The notes under the pieces are model-generated. The model was not told where the DNA came from. It saw nothing but the letters and a program-made list of their open reading frames with translations, and searched no databases. Shown here in pieces: positions 34,171 to 46,509 of a DNA stretch of 64,000 nucleotides. The stretch comes from Platycnemis pennipes (Eukaryota > Arthropoda > Insecta > Odonata > Platycnemididae). The stretch lies in assembly GCA_933228895.1 (NCBI GenBank), contig OW121853.1:80956645-81020644 (forward strand), read 5' to 3'. Every line of letters begins with the position of its first letter. The first letter of the stretch is position 1. A program made the translations under genes and the position numbers.

Positions 34171-34830
34171 ACATCTATGTTTAGGTAACGTCCAGCGAGC
34201 CACCGCGTGGCTATGTGGCAGGAGGTTAAATCATCATTTACCAAGAGCAGCCTTTAACTTTAGCAAGAGCATTTGAGAAGAGCAACCAAGCAATGCGGTC
34301 ATGTATCTAAGAGCTACCACTACGGACTACTCTAACAATATTTCTCCAAGGTAACCTATCCTTTTTCCTTGCTGCCTTTCATGCTCTCTAATGGTACGCT
34401 TGAAAAATGACATTTTATATCAATCGGTAAGACAATCTATCTCTCTAATCTTAATTATCTGGACAAATCTAGCTTAATACACAGGGGTCTTATTTTACAT
34501 CTAACATTTTCAGTAAACCTATCCGTTTTAACTTTCTGCAGGAGATTTTATGGTACCTACTTTAACCTAATTCCCAACCTCATTCTTATATTAATTTTAA
34601 TACAATGCTAAACCTATCATAACACCTTTTAACATAATTAGCCGCTCTACGGTACATACTGTCTAATTCTCTCATCAAAGCTAATTCATTTGGATCCCAT
34701 AAAAAAATGATCGAAGGTTTTTTACAGTTAGATGAACTGATAGATTTTTCGAGCATGGTGGAGAAGTATTGAAGAATGTTTGTCATGATTACGAATTTAA
34801 ATAGATGGAATAGGTAGGAAACTATCGATT
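34171..34830 (-). pseudogene. CR1/L2-like LINE 3' end with terminal hairpin motif
   Basis: On the - strand the coding remnant reads WDPNELALMRELDS, then RRAANYVKRCYDRF (34,700-34,620) and, after several stops, a SFFKRTIREHERQQ stretch near 34,395 that resembles the FFPRTIxxWN C-terminal motif of CR1/L2 elements. It ends with the hairpin motif at 34,231-34,171 (TTTAACCTCCTGCCACATAG, CCACGCGGTGGCTCGCTGGA, ... AGATGT). This co-linear arrangement ties the hairpin motif to the end of a CR1/L2-type element. Confidence 0.72.
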
Positions 34831-35031
34831 ATCAAGCAAGTAGAAGAATTAGGTTTTAGGCGCTCCAAATTCTAAGGTTATATTACATCATCTAACCCCG
34901 CTTAATACAGAGCCAAGCCTTTGGTAGAGCATAACATGCACGAGTCTCGTGAATGCTTTAAGTAATAACATTATGCCTCTTAGCCGTATATAAGTAGTAC
35001 ATGAATCATAAACCATGAATCATCACATGAA

Positions 35032-35066
35032 CGCACCCTGCCACACATCCTCGTGGTGACTCTGGT
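35032..35066 (+). repeat. CR1/L2-type 3'-terminal motif, partial copy
   Basis: GCACCCTGCCACACATCCTC then GTGGTGACTCTGG keeps both hairpin arms (GCCAC and a degraded GTGGTGAC) but has lost the TAGATG flank. Confidence 0.6.
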
Positions 35067-35399
35067 TGAAAGATATAACGCCCTCGACGAAGGCGCGATT
35101 CGAATCCGCAACCATCAGACTAACATTCCGAAACATTATCGACCTCACACTGCTGTGGCCGACAAAGTAAATAAGAAAAATAGATTTGGAAGGTAGTGGT
35201 TGAGCGAGAAGAGGAAGGAAAAGATATTTTGCAAAGTATGAAATGAGACCATATGTTCTCTGATTTGATAAGAAAAATAGGGTAGGGAAGGTGCCGTTAA
35301 AGAGTATACATAAGGTAGGTATACTCCATAATAACCTACCCTTACTGATAAAAAAAATCATTTAAATATTACCTACCTCCGCTATATAGAAGTGAAATA

Positions 35400-37180
35400 A
35401 AGAGTGAGGGTGGCATGAATTTCATCAATATTTACTTCAGTTCAGACATTAAATCCGCTGAATAAATACCTCGACCTACTTCCAGAGAAACACGCTTAAT
35501 TAATTAGTTTTGGGACAGGAACGAATAAACTTTGTAAATTACAGATACTGTAACGCGAATAATGCGGTTAAACTAGGAAATTACAACGTACAAGGACAAC
35601 AATTTAACTTAGAAGTTAATCGATCAATTAATGGCAGCACATTTACTAGCGTTCAAAGCAATGGTTCAAAGAGTAAAATGAAAAAAAAATTAATTCAATT
35701 ATAGGTCCTTTCAATAGCCTTTAAGAAAAGACGCGTCTCTTACCTCTATTTAGTTTTTTTACTGGTCTTCTACTTGATTAAAGCCAGTCCAATAGAAATT
35801 TCCGATAATAGGCCTTCAAAATAAATGTTGCCTCTGCTGGGCCAAGCTATAACGGGTTTCTCGTTGCTTGATCTTAGTGCCAACAATCATGACCTAGACC
35901 TGAGATAGTAATTACAGGAAACGAGATGAATGACAAGTAGCTATTTTTTCTTCATTCATCACAAGTTTTAGTGACATGTAAAATACTGGTTTTAATGAAG
36001 ATCCAAGGAAATTTTAACTAACAATTATCAGATCTTATTTAAGTATTGTCTAGTAAGGTAAAGTTACTAGAATAATGGCTGAAAATTTAAAATTAACAAA
36101 ATAATTTCACAAACCAAAAGAAACCAATCAGAAGTAACACGTAAATGTTTCCTTAATCTCGTCAACGTGGAATTGTTTTGAAACATATTTGTTTATAAAG
36201 TATATTGCTCCTTAAAGGCTACGAAATAAATATAAGATGGAAATATATCAAACTTCTCAACGAAAATAAATCTTTTTCCTGAATCAATATTAGCGCGGCA
36301 TTCGAGGAAGAAATACATATTAAATTATATTAGCTGTTATAAATATGGACGGTGACTAAGCTAAATCCATTGGCACCTCACAGACTACTGCCAGCAGCCT
36401 TGATGGCACCGTTAGGTAGAGTGGCTGTACAAAAATGTCAGGTCCTGAATACTAAAGTGTAGATAAATCATATTTTCAAAACTAAGTCGCATTCCAAGAA
36501 CAACACTCTAAGGAGGCGTAAAGATCAATAAATTTGACATTAAATAATTATCCATAACCTCAAGCTATTTGTTGAAAGCACACGAGAAAACGTGGACCTA
36601 ATTTTCTTAAATATTTCTAATCGTAAATTTTCCAATACTTCAATGAAATAAAGAATCTGAGCATGCGTTGGCGTTCCCTTATTCTAAATAATTTACAGAA
36701 TAAAGTAAAAACAAATGGCACAGCGGATAAAGAAAATTGGAGCACTGCACAGACCTTTATAAGCCGCTCCGAGTTCACGAACTATTCAGGTTTGCGAGCC
36801 CACAACTTACCACTGCTTCCCTTAGAAAAAAGAACAGACTCAATCAAGACCGATAACTGTCGTGAATAATAGATACGAACTCGCACAGTTTTATCGTTAT
36901 CTTATATATGGAAAAACGTGATGCATAAATACGACCGTATGCACTGTAAGAAATTGCTGATAAATCGCACACGTGCTCATAAAACGGCCTATCTCACCGC
37001 TCAAATGCGCATGCAATGAAGTTTTTCAAGGACATAATTCCTCAAAAGGAAATGAAAGCATGCAAACCAAAGGTAAATTTTCAAAACCCATAAAATATTT
37101 TAAACGCCAATTCGGAAGAATCAGTGCCAGCGAATAGATGGCGGAAAGTAACATCCCCACTCATTTTATCTTAAAAAAAT
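35400..37180. other. AT-rich non-coding stretch
   Basis: No recognised gene or element; the frames at 35510-35704 and 36663-36869 (+) are unremarkable. Confidence 0.45.
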
Positions 37181-37196
37181 TAATGGAATAATATCC

Positions 37197-37234
37197 GTCG
37201 TTCCATTCTGCTTCCACAAGCAGAATGGAACGAC
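37197..37234. repeat. Perfect 17-bp-stem hairpin with 4-base loop
   Basis: GTCGTTCCATTCTGCTT, loop CCAC, then AAGCAGAATGGAACGAC. All 17 pairs are Watson-Crick and the flanks do not pair. It is too short for a typical animal microRNA precursor. Confidence 0.95.
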
Positions 37235-37669
37235 TGAATGCAAAAAAGCACTGAGTCAGAATGCAATTTAAAGGAGTGAATTCGAAGACTTCAAATACGT
37301 ATGCATCATCGAGTAGCTACTTCCAAAAATATCGGCATCCTTCATGCAACAATATCCTAATTGAAGACATGAGTCACCAATAATGATATAAGATTAAAAT
37401 GTAGTGGTTTCGCGCTTTACAATAAATTTCCCGCCCAAAAAGTAAGATTAACTGCAGCCAAAAATCATTATAAATGATTTAATATAAATAATAATAATTA
37501 AAAATGCGACGTATAACCTCAATCATGAAGAAGTGACAATTCAGTAATATGCTCCAAAAACCTTAGTCCAATAGTGCCATTTCAAAGTAAAATTACTCAT
37601 GATATATTCAATACATGAATAGAGATCATGGGACTCATTGTCAGATCGCAGGTTGAAATACTTAATCTC

Positions 37670-37830
37670 CTAAATAGATTCCAAGATAATATTTTCAGTG
37701 ATGAAATTAAAAATATTTTGCCAACCCCAACTGGTAGACTGGACCAGAATCACAAAATTAGAGAAATTGATTGCCGAACTGAGTGATTCAAAATGTCCTT
37801 TTTTCCTCGTAAAATTAGGGATCAGAATAG
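37670..37830 (+). repeat. Dispersed repeat family A, third clear copy
   Basis: TGGTAGACTGGACCAGAATC, then AAATTGATTGCCGAACTGAG, then AAAATGTCCTTTTTTCC aligns with the 6405 (-) and 7067 (+) copies. Upstream similarity to the 6.5 kb copy (CCAAGA..., GTGATGAAATTAAA) extends the unit leftward. Confidence 0.65.
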
Positions 37831-38033
37831 CGGTAAATATGTCCAATACGAGTGAATCAATGTATAGCATAGGTGCATGTTGGTATAACGACTGGAAGGT
37901 AACCCAACTAACAGCATATTTTTAAATGCTTACTTTGCTATTTTTATCTTTTTTAAATAGTGAAATTTAGACTAATATATTAATACTAATCTCCTTTTTT
38001 ATGCATGACATGTAGTGTATGTTTGTTGAGAAT

Positions 38034-38096
38034 TCACCCCCTGCCACACACCTTTATGGTGGCTTACAGGGTATTATGTAGATGGAGATGAGATGA
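38034..38096 (+). repeat. CR1/L2-type 3'-terminal hairpin motif, well-preserved copy
   Basis: TTCACCCCCTGCCACACACC, then TTTATGGTGGCTTACAGGGT, then ATTATGTAGATGGAGATGAG. Both GCCAC and GTGGC arms and the TAGATG-type tail are present. Confidence 0.88.
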
Positions 38097-38282
38097 TCAT
38101 GCAATAGATCACCCACACCTTAATGTATAATAATTTACTTTCCAGACCACACTTTTGGTAATTTTATCTACTCAAATACCTAAGGGTTTTACCTGCAAGA
38201 TAATGGTGAGTTGACGGAAAAATCCTCAAATGAGTTGGCAAAGTAAAAACAAGAATAGAGGTAAAACATGGAGAAAATGGTG

Positions 38283-38297
38283 GAGAGAGAGAGAGAG
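38283..38297. repeat. (GA)n microsatellite
   Basis: An uninterrupted GAGAGAGAGAGAGAG run. Confidence 0.9.
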
Positions 38298-38962
38298 GGA
38301 TCCCTACTACTAAATCCCTTATTGCCAGCCGAGACTCCGATAAGCAAGAGCGCGTGCTTTGGGTAATCTCTTCGCAAAATAAAGGAACTTTAAAGAGACC
38401 TATCTCTTAAAGGAGGAAAAGAAGGAAGGGGGGTCGGGCAGTGAAGCGAGTTGGTTGAACCTCCGAAAGGGTCTTTTTAGCTGTGAAAAACAACTGAGGG
38501 AAGAGATTGAAAAAGTAAAGAAGGCGAGCGTGAGAAATGGCGGGGAGAGATTTGGAGAGGTGAACTTTCTTCGGATGCAAACCGGAATGGAAGGAGAGTA
38601 AATGTTGGATGAACAAAATAATGATATTCAGACACACCGCGCTACGGCAGGGAGATGATAAAATCCAGTTACAAAATGCTTTACCACTCACTCGCTTGTA
38701 TGGGAAAACGTGAAATAAAGTAACTCTAGCGAGAGGAAAGCTAGGCGAATGGCCTTGTGATCCTCAGCCCCCTGGCCCACTGAGTTTTTGAGCTGATCCC
38801 TTTTATTTCCTGGCAATTTACAAATTGGAATTACACTTTCAACAAATCAAAATGATACTACTGACGCGCTTAACACGTATAAAACCCAAAACGAGAACGC
38901 AACTACACCTGCCACCACAAGTAAATTAGATAAGTTTAAACAAAGAAAAGGTACAATGGTTG

Positions 38963-39023
38963 GTATCTACTTCTAAGTTATACCCTTCGAGCCACCGCGA
39001 GGATGTGTGGCATGGGGTGAAAC
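38963..39023 (-). repeat. CR1/L2-type 3'-terminal hairpin motif
   Basis: The + strand reads ATACCCTTCGAGCCACCGCG then AGGATGTGTGGCATGGGGTG, the reverse complement of the sense motif, with both arms intact. A degraded CTACTTCTA stands for the TAGATG tail. The frame upstream on the - strand (39278-39033) may be eroded element sequence but was not recognised. Confidence 0.8.
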
Positions 39024-39391
39024 TTTGATGTACTATTTACGCGCAAATAAGAGTTGCAATGCTACTACTTCATGGAAGCATGTTGGATATGACGATTCAC
39101 GAGGCACGGACAACAAATGGTTAGTAATGATAAATGGTATTTGATATTTACTAAATGGTATATAGCTGGGTGGAAACATGTTGTTTTCAAATAGAAAAAG
39201 AGTAGAGGTGGAGCGGATATATGAGTAGAATACAAATTTCAGAAGGGACACTTCATCCAAACTCACTCTAATAGGCAAATAACTATTAACAAAGTCTAAA
39301 TGTAAATTGGCACTGACTTTCAGATCACAGGTTGACCTACAGGCATTTGTAGAGAAAATTTACTGAAAATATAAAAAAATTAACAGTTCTA

Positions 39392-39449
39392 TTCACTCCC
39401 TGCCACACACCCTCGCGGTGGCTTGCAGGGTATCGTGTAGATGTAGATG
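39392..39449 (+). repeat. CR1/L2-type 3'-terminal hairpin motif, best copy
   Basis: TTCACTCCCTGCCACACACC, then CTCGCGGTGGCTTGCAGGGT, then ATCGTGTAGATGTAGATG. This copy is the closest to the consensus implied by the others and carries two complete TAGATG units. Confidence 0.9.
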
Positions 39450-39816
39450 CATGTCCATCGAAAAAAGTGTTTAAGTCGTCACTATATTTATAAGAGAGGC
39501 AGTGAGACAAAGAGTTCAAACTACAATATTTTGTTTTAGTAAAAGTACCCGAAACGGTATTTAGTTAGGATAGGCTTATTGCATGTCTGTCTCTGGGCTC
39601 TTACAGCTCTAGCTTTTTCCGTTTCACGATTAGCATGTAACTGCAAATATCTTTACAATGTTTGTCAACAGGGTGGTAGAGTCTTCAGAAGCTATATTAC
39701 CGCTGAAGCTGTTACATTTTCTAGGTGGATGTGATTTATTTGCGATAAAACCGGTAATTGACAGTAGAGCGTACATGCTGTTACATCATGCCCTACGAAA
39801 CATCCCTGCGGTAGCT

Positions 39817-39880
39817 CATCTACATCTACACAACACCCACCACAAGCCACCATAAAGGTGTGTAGGCTCGCAGGGTACTA
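39817..39880 (-). repeat. CR1/L2-type 3'-terminal motif, rearranged copy
   Basis: The + strand starts CATCTACATCTACACAACAC then CCACCACAAGCCACCATAAA as in antisense copies, but then reads GGTGTGTAGGCTCGCAGGGT, which resembles the sense side. This suggests local inversion, gene conversion or mutation within the hairpin. Confidence 0.65.
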
Positions 39881-40079
39881 AGTTCCCATATAAAAAATGC
39901 AAGGGCAACTCCACATGAGGCATGCGCGACAGTCAAGCTCACTAATTCTTGAATATTAATCATCGCTGTAAAAAAATCTGTAACTGACATTCTGATGACG
40001 CGGAAACCCTTTTTAAGAACTCTGAGCATCAGAAAGATGATTTCGACGTATGACGGATATGAAATTCGCATAAAAATTC

Positions 40080-40910
40080 AAAAGATTATAATGTCACATC
40101 AGCTAAAAATCCTGACAGAATAACTTAACAACAACGATGAAAAACCAATAGAAATGAAGCACGCAGTTCTTGACCACGATTTAGGCCCTTACTACTGTCA
40201 ATTATCTGCTAAAATTACGAACACAGAAAATTTTTATGGGGATCAGAATGATTAGGAAATTTTCGCATGTTAATACAATTGAGACGGAATATAGCAGCCG
40301 AATCAGCAAAGCGTTTAAGCCATGCATAATTTTAATAACCCAATGAAAAGTTAACCGGTCAATGTCATTTAGTGGAAGTAACTTCGACGTTAAATTGACG
40401 ACGACAGAATTTTTTTAAATTATCAGTCTTTCCTCACTCAATCTCGCTGTTTTTAATTTCTTTGAAGCCCTGGTGATTAATTAGTACAATATTTTTTTTT
40501 CCTTCAGCATTTTTAATAATATAGACCAATCAAGAAATGGCAACCACATCATTAAATATGAAACTTTAAAAAAAACGTATCTTTATAAATATCTTTATAA
40601 AAAAAACTCCCTAGCTCAATGAATATTAATCAAATACATATAGCTTAGGCGAAAACTTTCATTAGGTTTGAGATTTATCCGGTTAATACACAATAAAAAA
40701 TACACCAGTATATACTATTTAGGGACTATTCTCTACCACAATACGTGTCATAAAATAAAAACTCACTCGCTATTAAGTGAAATGCGCATTTTTTTAATGT
40801 TTTTATGCTTGAAGTGTACGGACTGGATTCTTTTTCATTCACTACTCGGTTCTACATGTTATTCTAAAAAGCTTGGCGAAACGCTAAAAATAAAATGGTA
40901 TGTATGTACC
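40080..40910. other. AT-rich non-coding stretch
   Basis: Poly-A and poly-T runs (40,490-40,610); nothing recognised. Confidence 0.45.
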
Positions 40911-41389
40911 TAAACGTGCGCGACCTAGTTACGGGCAGCAGTAATTTAACGCCGCTGCCGAAACAGCGGAAAAAGGATGCTTTCGATCCCTTCAAGGGAA
41001 TCGGAAGTTCCGCGAAATAGAACCGGAAAAAGCAATCCACTGAGAAAAAACATCTAGTACTTCCACCACCTGAACGATGGGATCCCTCTACTACGGCCAC
41101 CGCCGCTTTTTCCTTCATTGTGGCATTGAAGGATAGGTCAAGACCGTCCGTCTTTATCTCGCGTTATGCCATTTATCCTTAACTGGTTGAAGCTGCCTTG
41201 GGTTTTAGGTAGGTACTCCAACGGTTGCGGTTATATCGTAGTCCAAACTAAGATCTTAATCTTAGCACTAACACAAGAACAACACGCAACGTTTGTGTTA
41301 CTGGGGTTCTACTGCCAGCTAATTCTTACGACTAAGATCCCTAAGATAAGGGTTTATTCTTACGGATAACTTTCCGTAAATGGATATAA

Positions 41390-42052
41390 TTATACAGAGA
41401 GAAAAGCCGCTAGGTCTATAAGAAGGTTTTACGATATATTTAGCAGCTCATCCAAATTGTTAGAAGAATTAGGTTAATAAACACTTACGGAGCTTAGGTT
41501 GCCGCACATAATAGGTAGGTAGAAATTTAAGGTTGAGAGCTTCTCTGAAGAATTTAAAAATATATAGATATATTTCTTAGATATATTTGAAACTCCCCAT
41601 ACTATTGTAGGTAATATTATAAATATGAAGTTTGAAAGTAACACATAGAAGCTCAAAATTTTTTTCCGCATACAATTAAGGGCATGACGTTAAGACTGAA
41701 GCATCCAGGTGGATAAATGTGTTTATAGAATTTTATATTTTTTTCGAAAGCTTATATTGGACTAGACGTAAAAATTCATTTTTATATGCTTGGCTGTCAA
41801 AGGATATCAAATATTTGTACACGTACGGTATATGTCCCGCAAGATGGTGATGGATTTTCAATAGAAGCAGTGTTGCATGAGTAAATACATACTTTATTTC
41901 TCAGGTGAATTCGATTTCAATTTAAACTTAGGATTAATTAAATAACAGGTTATGTAGTAACCTATATGTTATTATTTCTATACATTTTGATGTTTCACCC
42001 TCTTCCGCACACTCTTTCGGTGGTTTGTAGAATGCTGTGTGGTTACATATAG
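41390..42052 (+). pseudogene. CR1/L2-like LINE 3' end with terminal hairpin motif
   Basis: Reading across frames: a RSIRRFYDIFSSSSKLLEELG stretch at 41,410-41,475 (the QRRAAR...S...LxxLG region of the RT C-terminus), then weak SSKFFSAYN-type text at about 41,650 standing where FFPRTIxxWN is expected. The hairpin motif follows at 41,993-42,052 (TTTCACCCTCTTCCGCACAC, TCTTTCGGTGGTTTGTAGAA, ...). This is the same co-linear order as at 34.2-34.8 kb on the other strand. Many stops show it is dead. Confidence 0.65.
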
Positions 42053-42059
42053 TAATATT

Positions 42060-44090
42060 CTATGATAAAAAGAACAACGCCACTATAGTCAGATACGCCG
42101 CTAATGGTGTGTCACGTAAAATATGAACGAGGCAAGTTTGTTTACTGGAGGTAAACGTGCATGGGGGAGATCAGCGAGATTTGCCAAAGGTCGCCAAGTT
42201 AATTAAGCTAGCGTCACAAGGTTGCCAGAAAAACTCGAGTATGAATCACTATAAGACTGTCGGATAAAATTAAAGTAGGCTAAATATTTTAAATCGCATG
42301 TGAAGACAATCTGTTTTCCTTTAGCATTTTAGAGAAATGTCTGTTGGACACCTGGGTATTGTGGTCTATTCAACCACGAAAGGAAAATTAGAGATACTAC
42401 CGTACGGATAGACAAAATAAGTAGGGATGGCTTCTCGTTAAAAGCACTAATGCAATAGGATATACTATATATTAAAGGTGAATTCCATTTATTATGTAAT
42501 TTAAACGTAGTAATTAAACCAGTAGGTATTTTAGTAACTAAAATAAGTTTTGAAATTTTGGATTCATGTATTCCTGAAGAGGGTAAGGGAAAAGATAGAC
42601 TGAGTATATTTAGTGCTGAGCCTAACAAATCGGAATAAAGCCATAAAATATGCTAAACTGAAATCATCTTTACACACACATTGTAAAAAATATCAAAGCA
42701 TTGTTAAAACAAATACTCAATCAATAAATGAACATTGCATTCCCACGTGGTGCCTAATCAATTAGCTGCACGAACCTGCACGCTATTGCAACTCATACCA
42801 GATGTTCTTTCTATGTTTTTTTCAAACTATTAGTTCCATGAGTCCAGAACATATTTAGTAATGATTCACCCACTTCCAAATGCCTACTATGAAGGTGTAA
42901 TTACGTACAATAATTTACTCTTTTCTCGAACAGGTAGTAAAAATTAGTCCAAAAAATAATATTTCGGTGACTAGATGGTGGTTATAAGATTTCAACATGA
43001 ACTTAGAGGTAGATCTTGAAAAAATAAGGGCAAATATTTACTTGTCAAATTCAAAGCTCATAAGTTATAGTGATTTTTCGAATGAAGTTACATACTACCT
43101 ACTGACCTGAGATTTGAAGCACGTTTGAACTGAACTGACTGAAGGATCACTGTATGCATGCCATTCAATCATTAATTTCTAACGTGGCATTGTGCCATTA
43201 AAATTTTTCTTCTAAAATTACTTTGCCTCCCAGAATATTCCTTTCCACACTGATATGAAAGGAAATGAAGCAGTTATTGCAAATTTACGTATAAAATTTT
43301 TTTTAAGCATTGATGATTCCATGGTAAGTTTATTTCTCAAAAATCACTTTAATGTCAACAATTGCAGTTTAAAAATGTAGAACATTCGTTTTTAAAAAAT
43401 GTAAAACAGGCATGAAATATACCAGCCCTCCGTAAAGGTGTCAATTTCATTGCAAGATAATGTATTAATAAGCATTTGAAATCAAAATGTTCACAAAATC
43501 ATCTTTCTAAATGAACTTTAAATATGCACTCTATATGTATAGGCATCGATACAGTTCAGCAATATGCAAAATTATAATTGAACCCTCACAATTTCATTAC
43601 CTTTTCACGGAATTTATGGGCGAGATTAAGTACCTCTGAAACTGAGGTTTCTTAAAATTGACACCTCAAACAACACTTGCCAAATCTTAATACATAAAAT
43701 GTGTATGAATTCAAAGTTAACTAAAACGACGAGATCAAAAGACTATGCACTCACCCTGTTAGTACTTTGAGGTAGGTTTAAATGGTGTGATTTTTCTCCT
43801 CAAACAATATATTATCCTTTTACACTTTTTTTAAATAAAAATTAAAAGGAATGATTATTGAAAAACTATATGTATGAACGAACTTTTTAGTTGAATATGC
43901 AAAAAATATTTCCAACTAGGAGACAGGAAGTGTATGAAAAAGGCTTATCCCATGCCTTCAATTAGGACCAGACTGGACGAACAGTATGCATGACTGCTTG
44001 AGATTAATAATTCAGATAGTCGCACCCTCATAACTCACCACTTAGCTGTTCTCGGATGAGAAGTCTAAAGGCCTCCGGAATAACTCGCCG
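42060..44090. other. AT-rich non-coding stretch
   Basis: A possible eroded coding remnant at 42,320-42,640 was not identified. A very weak terminal-motif look-alike lies at 42,866-42,900. Nothing else is recognised. Confidence 0.4.
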
Positions 44091-44099
44091 TAATTAATA

Positions 44100-46430
44100 A
44101 AAAATGAAAATATAACGCTCAAAAAATTGAGCAAGCACCTTAGCAGAACAAGCTATCACTCAGATATTCACCGGAATTTCTCCTCGCCCAATGAGATATT
44201 CTCCGAGACCAGTATTAGCGGCAGACTATAAATTACACGTTAAAACGTGATCCCTGGAAACCCCGGATCTTATCTTCTTATGTCTCTCCTTCGTCCTCAA
44301 AATGGCCCATTTTAGGTCTTTAAAAACCTCGAAAGGACGTGCTCGGAATCGCGCGCGAGAAATTGAAGATCGCTTTGATGGCTAAGTGAGAAAAGGGTCT
44401 CCTCCCTCCTACCACATCCTCTCACCTCAGAAAGCACCATTCTAATGTGGGCGAGACGTAAGAATATCGCAAGAATGGCAGATATGAGATATAACCACCA
44501 CTTTTTCTCACTTCAAATTCAGGTTGCTCCATTCGAAATTTTGTTTATCTTCCGACAATCAATTTCCAAGACACGAAATAACAAAACTGATCTCTAATAA
44601 AACAAAAGTAGCACGGAAATCTGTTATGCTCGGGGGAATTTGGTATAAACGGCCCGCGACATAAAATTTTCTTCCATATACATGAATTCCCATCGGCACC
44701 CACACTGCCGAGTCCCATTTATATGATTCTCTTCCGCTTTGCTAAGTAGCGATCGTTGGAAGATCGCGGTATTACTGCTTTCGAGTAAACGGTGAGGTCG
44801 TTGGGTCAGGAGGCATAAAACTGCAAACGGTGCCAGGAGATGACTCCCATCAAGGCGTCGAGTGCTTAAATCATCCTATTTATCATATCACACGTTGCAG
44901 GCAGTAACTTGTTTTGGGGCGATATCAACGGCTATTGCGGGAACTATGAATAAATGCTTCAGAGACAGGATCCGATGATGAAATGACAATCTAGCGCAAA
45001 CCACGTGCATGAGAGCACCATCACGTTCGGATTAATCAAAAGCGTCGTTAGGCGTAGCAGAACTAACTAAAGCTCATTTATTTGAATATACGCATGAAGA
45101 CCAGCGGGGAAATTCAATTACTGATATTATTTTAATTTAATGACACACACCCTCGCTGGACTACAGAAGCAATGTCAAGAAGCTGTAGTCAGTGCACAGA
45201 CAAAGTCTACGTTGCAAGGGTCAAAAGATAGATTTCATTGATTCTTTCGCTTTAAAACATTTTACGCCGAAATCAAAGATCCAAAGTCGCTTTAAATATG
45301 AAAAAATTGTATGCATTAACGATGACTCCGGCAACACATACACTCATTCGAGTAAGAGAGACAAGTACTGACGTGGAGGGCTGAGAATGAAATCATAATC
45401 GTATAAATATGCAGTAAATGCTCGAAGATTTTTCATCATTCGTTATGAACCGGGAGTAAGTCATGAAAATTGCTAGATACCCGTAAACTCTCCACTTCAA
45501 AATTATGAGGAATGCAATTCACCACATAGAAAAACTTACACCTTAGGACTCACCAGATACATCATTATCAGGAGGCTTGCTTTTCTGAATTCTTCGGAAA
45601 ATTTCATTCTTTGTTTCATATTGAGATTAAACTCTCTCTCTTCTAAAAATCTCAAGATTATCTAAAAACAAGAAATTACATCAAAGTTATTTGGAATGTA
45701 AAGAATTCCACCTGAAATAACCGCTTCTCTTCGTAATGAGAAATTAAACACCATGCCTCTATATCCGTTACCATGTTCTTTTCCAATGTAGGAACAATCA
45801 AAAGAGACATTCCTGGCTCTGTACCAAGGGAAATGGGTCTTGCTGAAAATTGCCAAAAGAAATAGAGGTATCAAAGACTACGAATCGACTAAGGGACCTT
45901 TGATAGTGGCCCGGTAAGTTCGTCCATCCGTCCTGTTTCCAGATATAGAAGACACTCTTCCTCCGTTGATGTTCAACGCATTCAGCAGTTCAGAACGGAA
46001 GCCGGAACATCATATAATGGGCGGATTAGTGCGCGTGGCGATAGATTACAGAACCTTTCCAGGGTGATATGCGGCGCCTTTTGAATCCGATTCTGTCTCA
46101 TGAGGGCCTTCCTTGATGGACCGTGTAATGGCGCGTGAGAGCTAGTGCTTAAGAGATCCTCTTAGAAATTTCCGTTGGAATCCACACCGAGAGAATCAGG
46201 CGTTGCGATTGACCCAGCAAGCCAAAATACCTCGGTTCGATTTCCAGAGAACACAATCATTCTATTCAAATAATTTACAATGAACTCGATTGTCGTTTAC
46301 AGCTTAGCATTGCAGTTAACAATAACTGAGACTTTCCTTCTATAATACACGACATAATTCTCGGTTTTTTATTCCAATGCTTATGTTACATTCCTGCATT
46401 ACTTCAGGAAACTCTCAGCAACCAGCTATA
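44100..46430. other. Non-coding stretch of mixed composition
   Basis: Moderate GC patches at 44,150-44,460 and 44,640-44,840. A short inverted repeat GCGATC...GATCGC lies at 44,749-44,766 and a decayed terminal-motif fragment (ACACACCCTCGCTGGACTAC) at 45,143. No coding sequence is recognised. Confidence 0.4.
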
Positions 46431-46438
46431 TTAATGCT

Positions 46439-46506
46439 AAATCTACATCTACGTAATACCATTTGAGCCACCGGTGCACCGTGAGGGTGTGTGGCAGGAG
46501 GTGAAG
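46439..46506 (-). repeat. CR1/L2-type 3'-terminal hairpin motif with enlarged loop
   Basis: The + strand reads AAATCTACATCTACGTAATA, then CCATTTGAGCCACCGGTGCA, then CCGTGAGGGTGTGTGGCAGG and AGGTGAAG. GCCAC and GTGGC arms are kept, but the loop contains an extra CCGGTGCACCG-like insertion that is itself nearly palindromic. Confidence 0.82.
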
Positions 46507-46509
46507 AAT

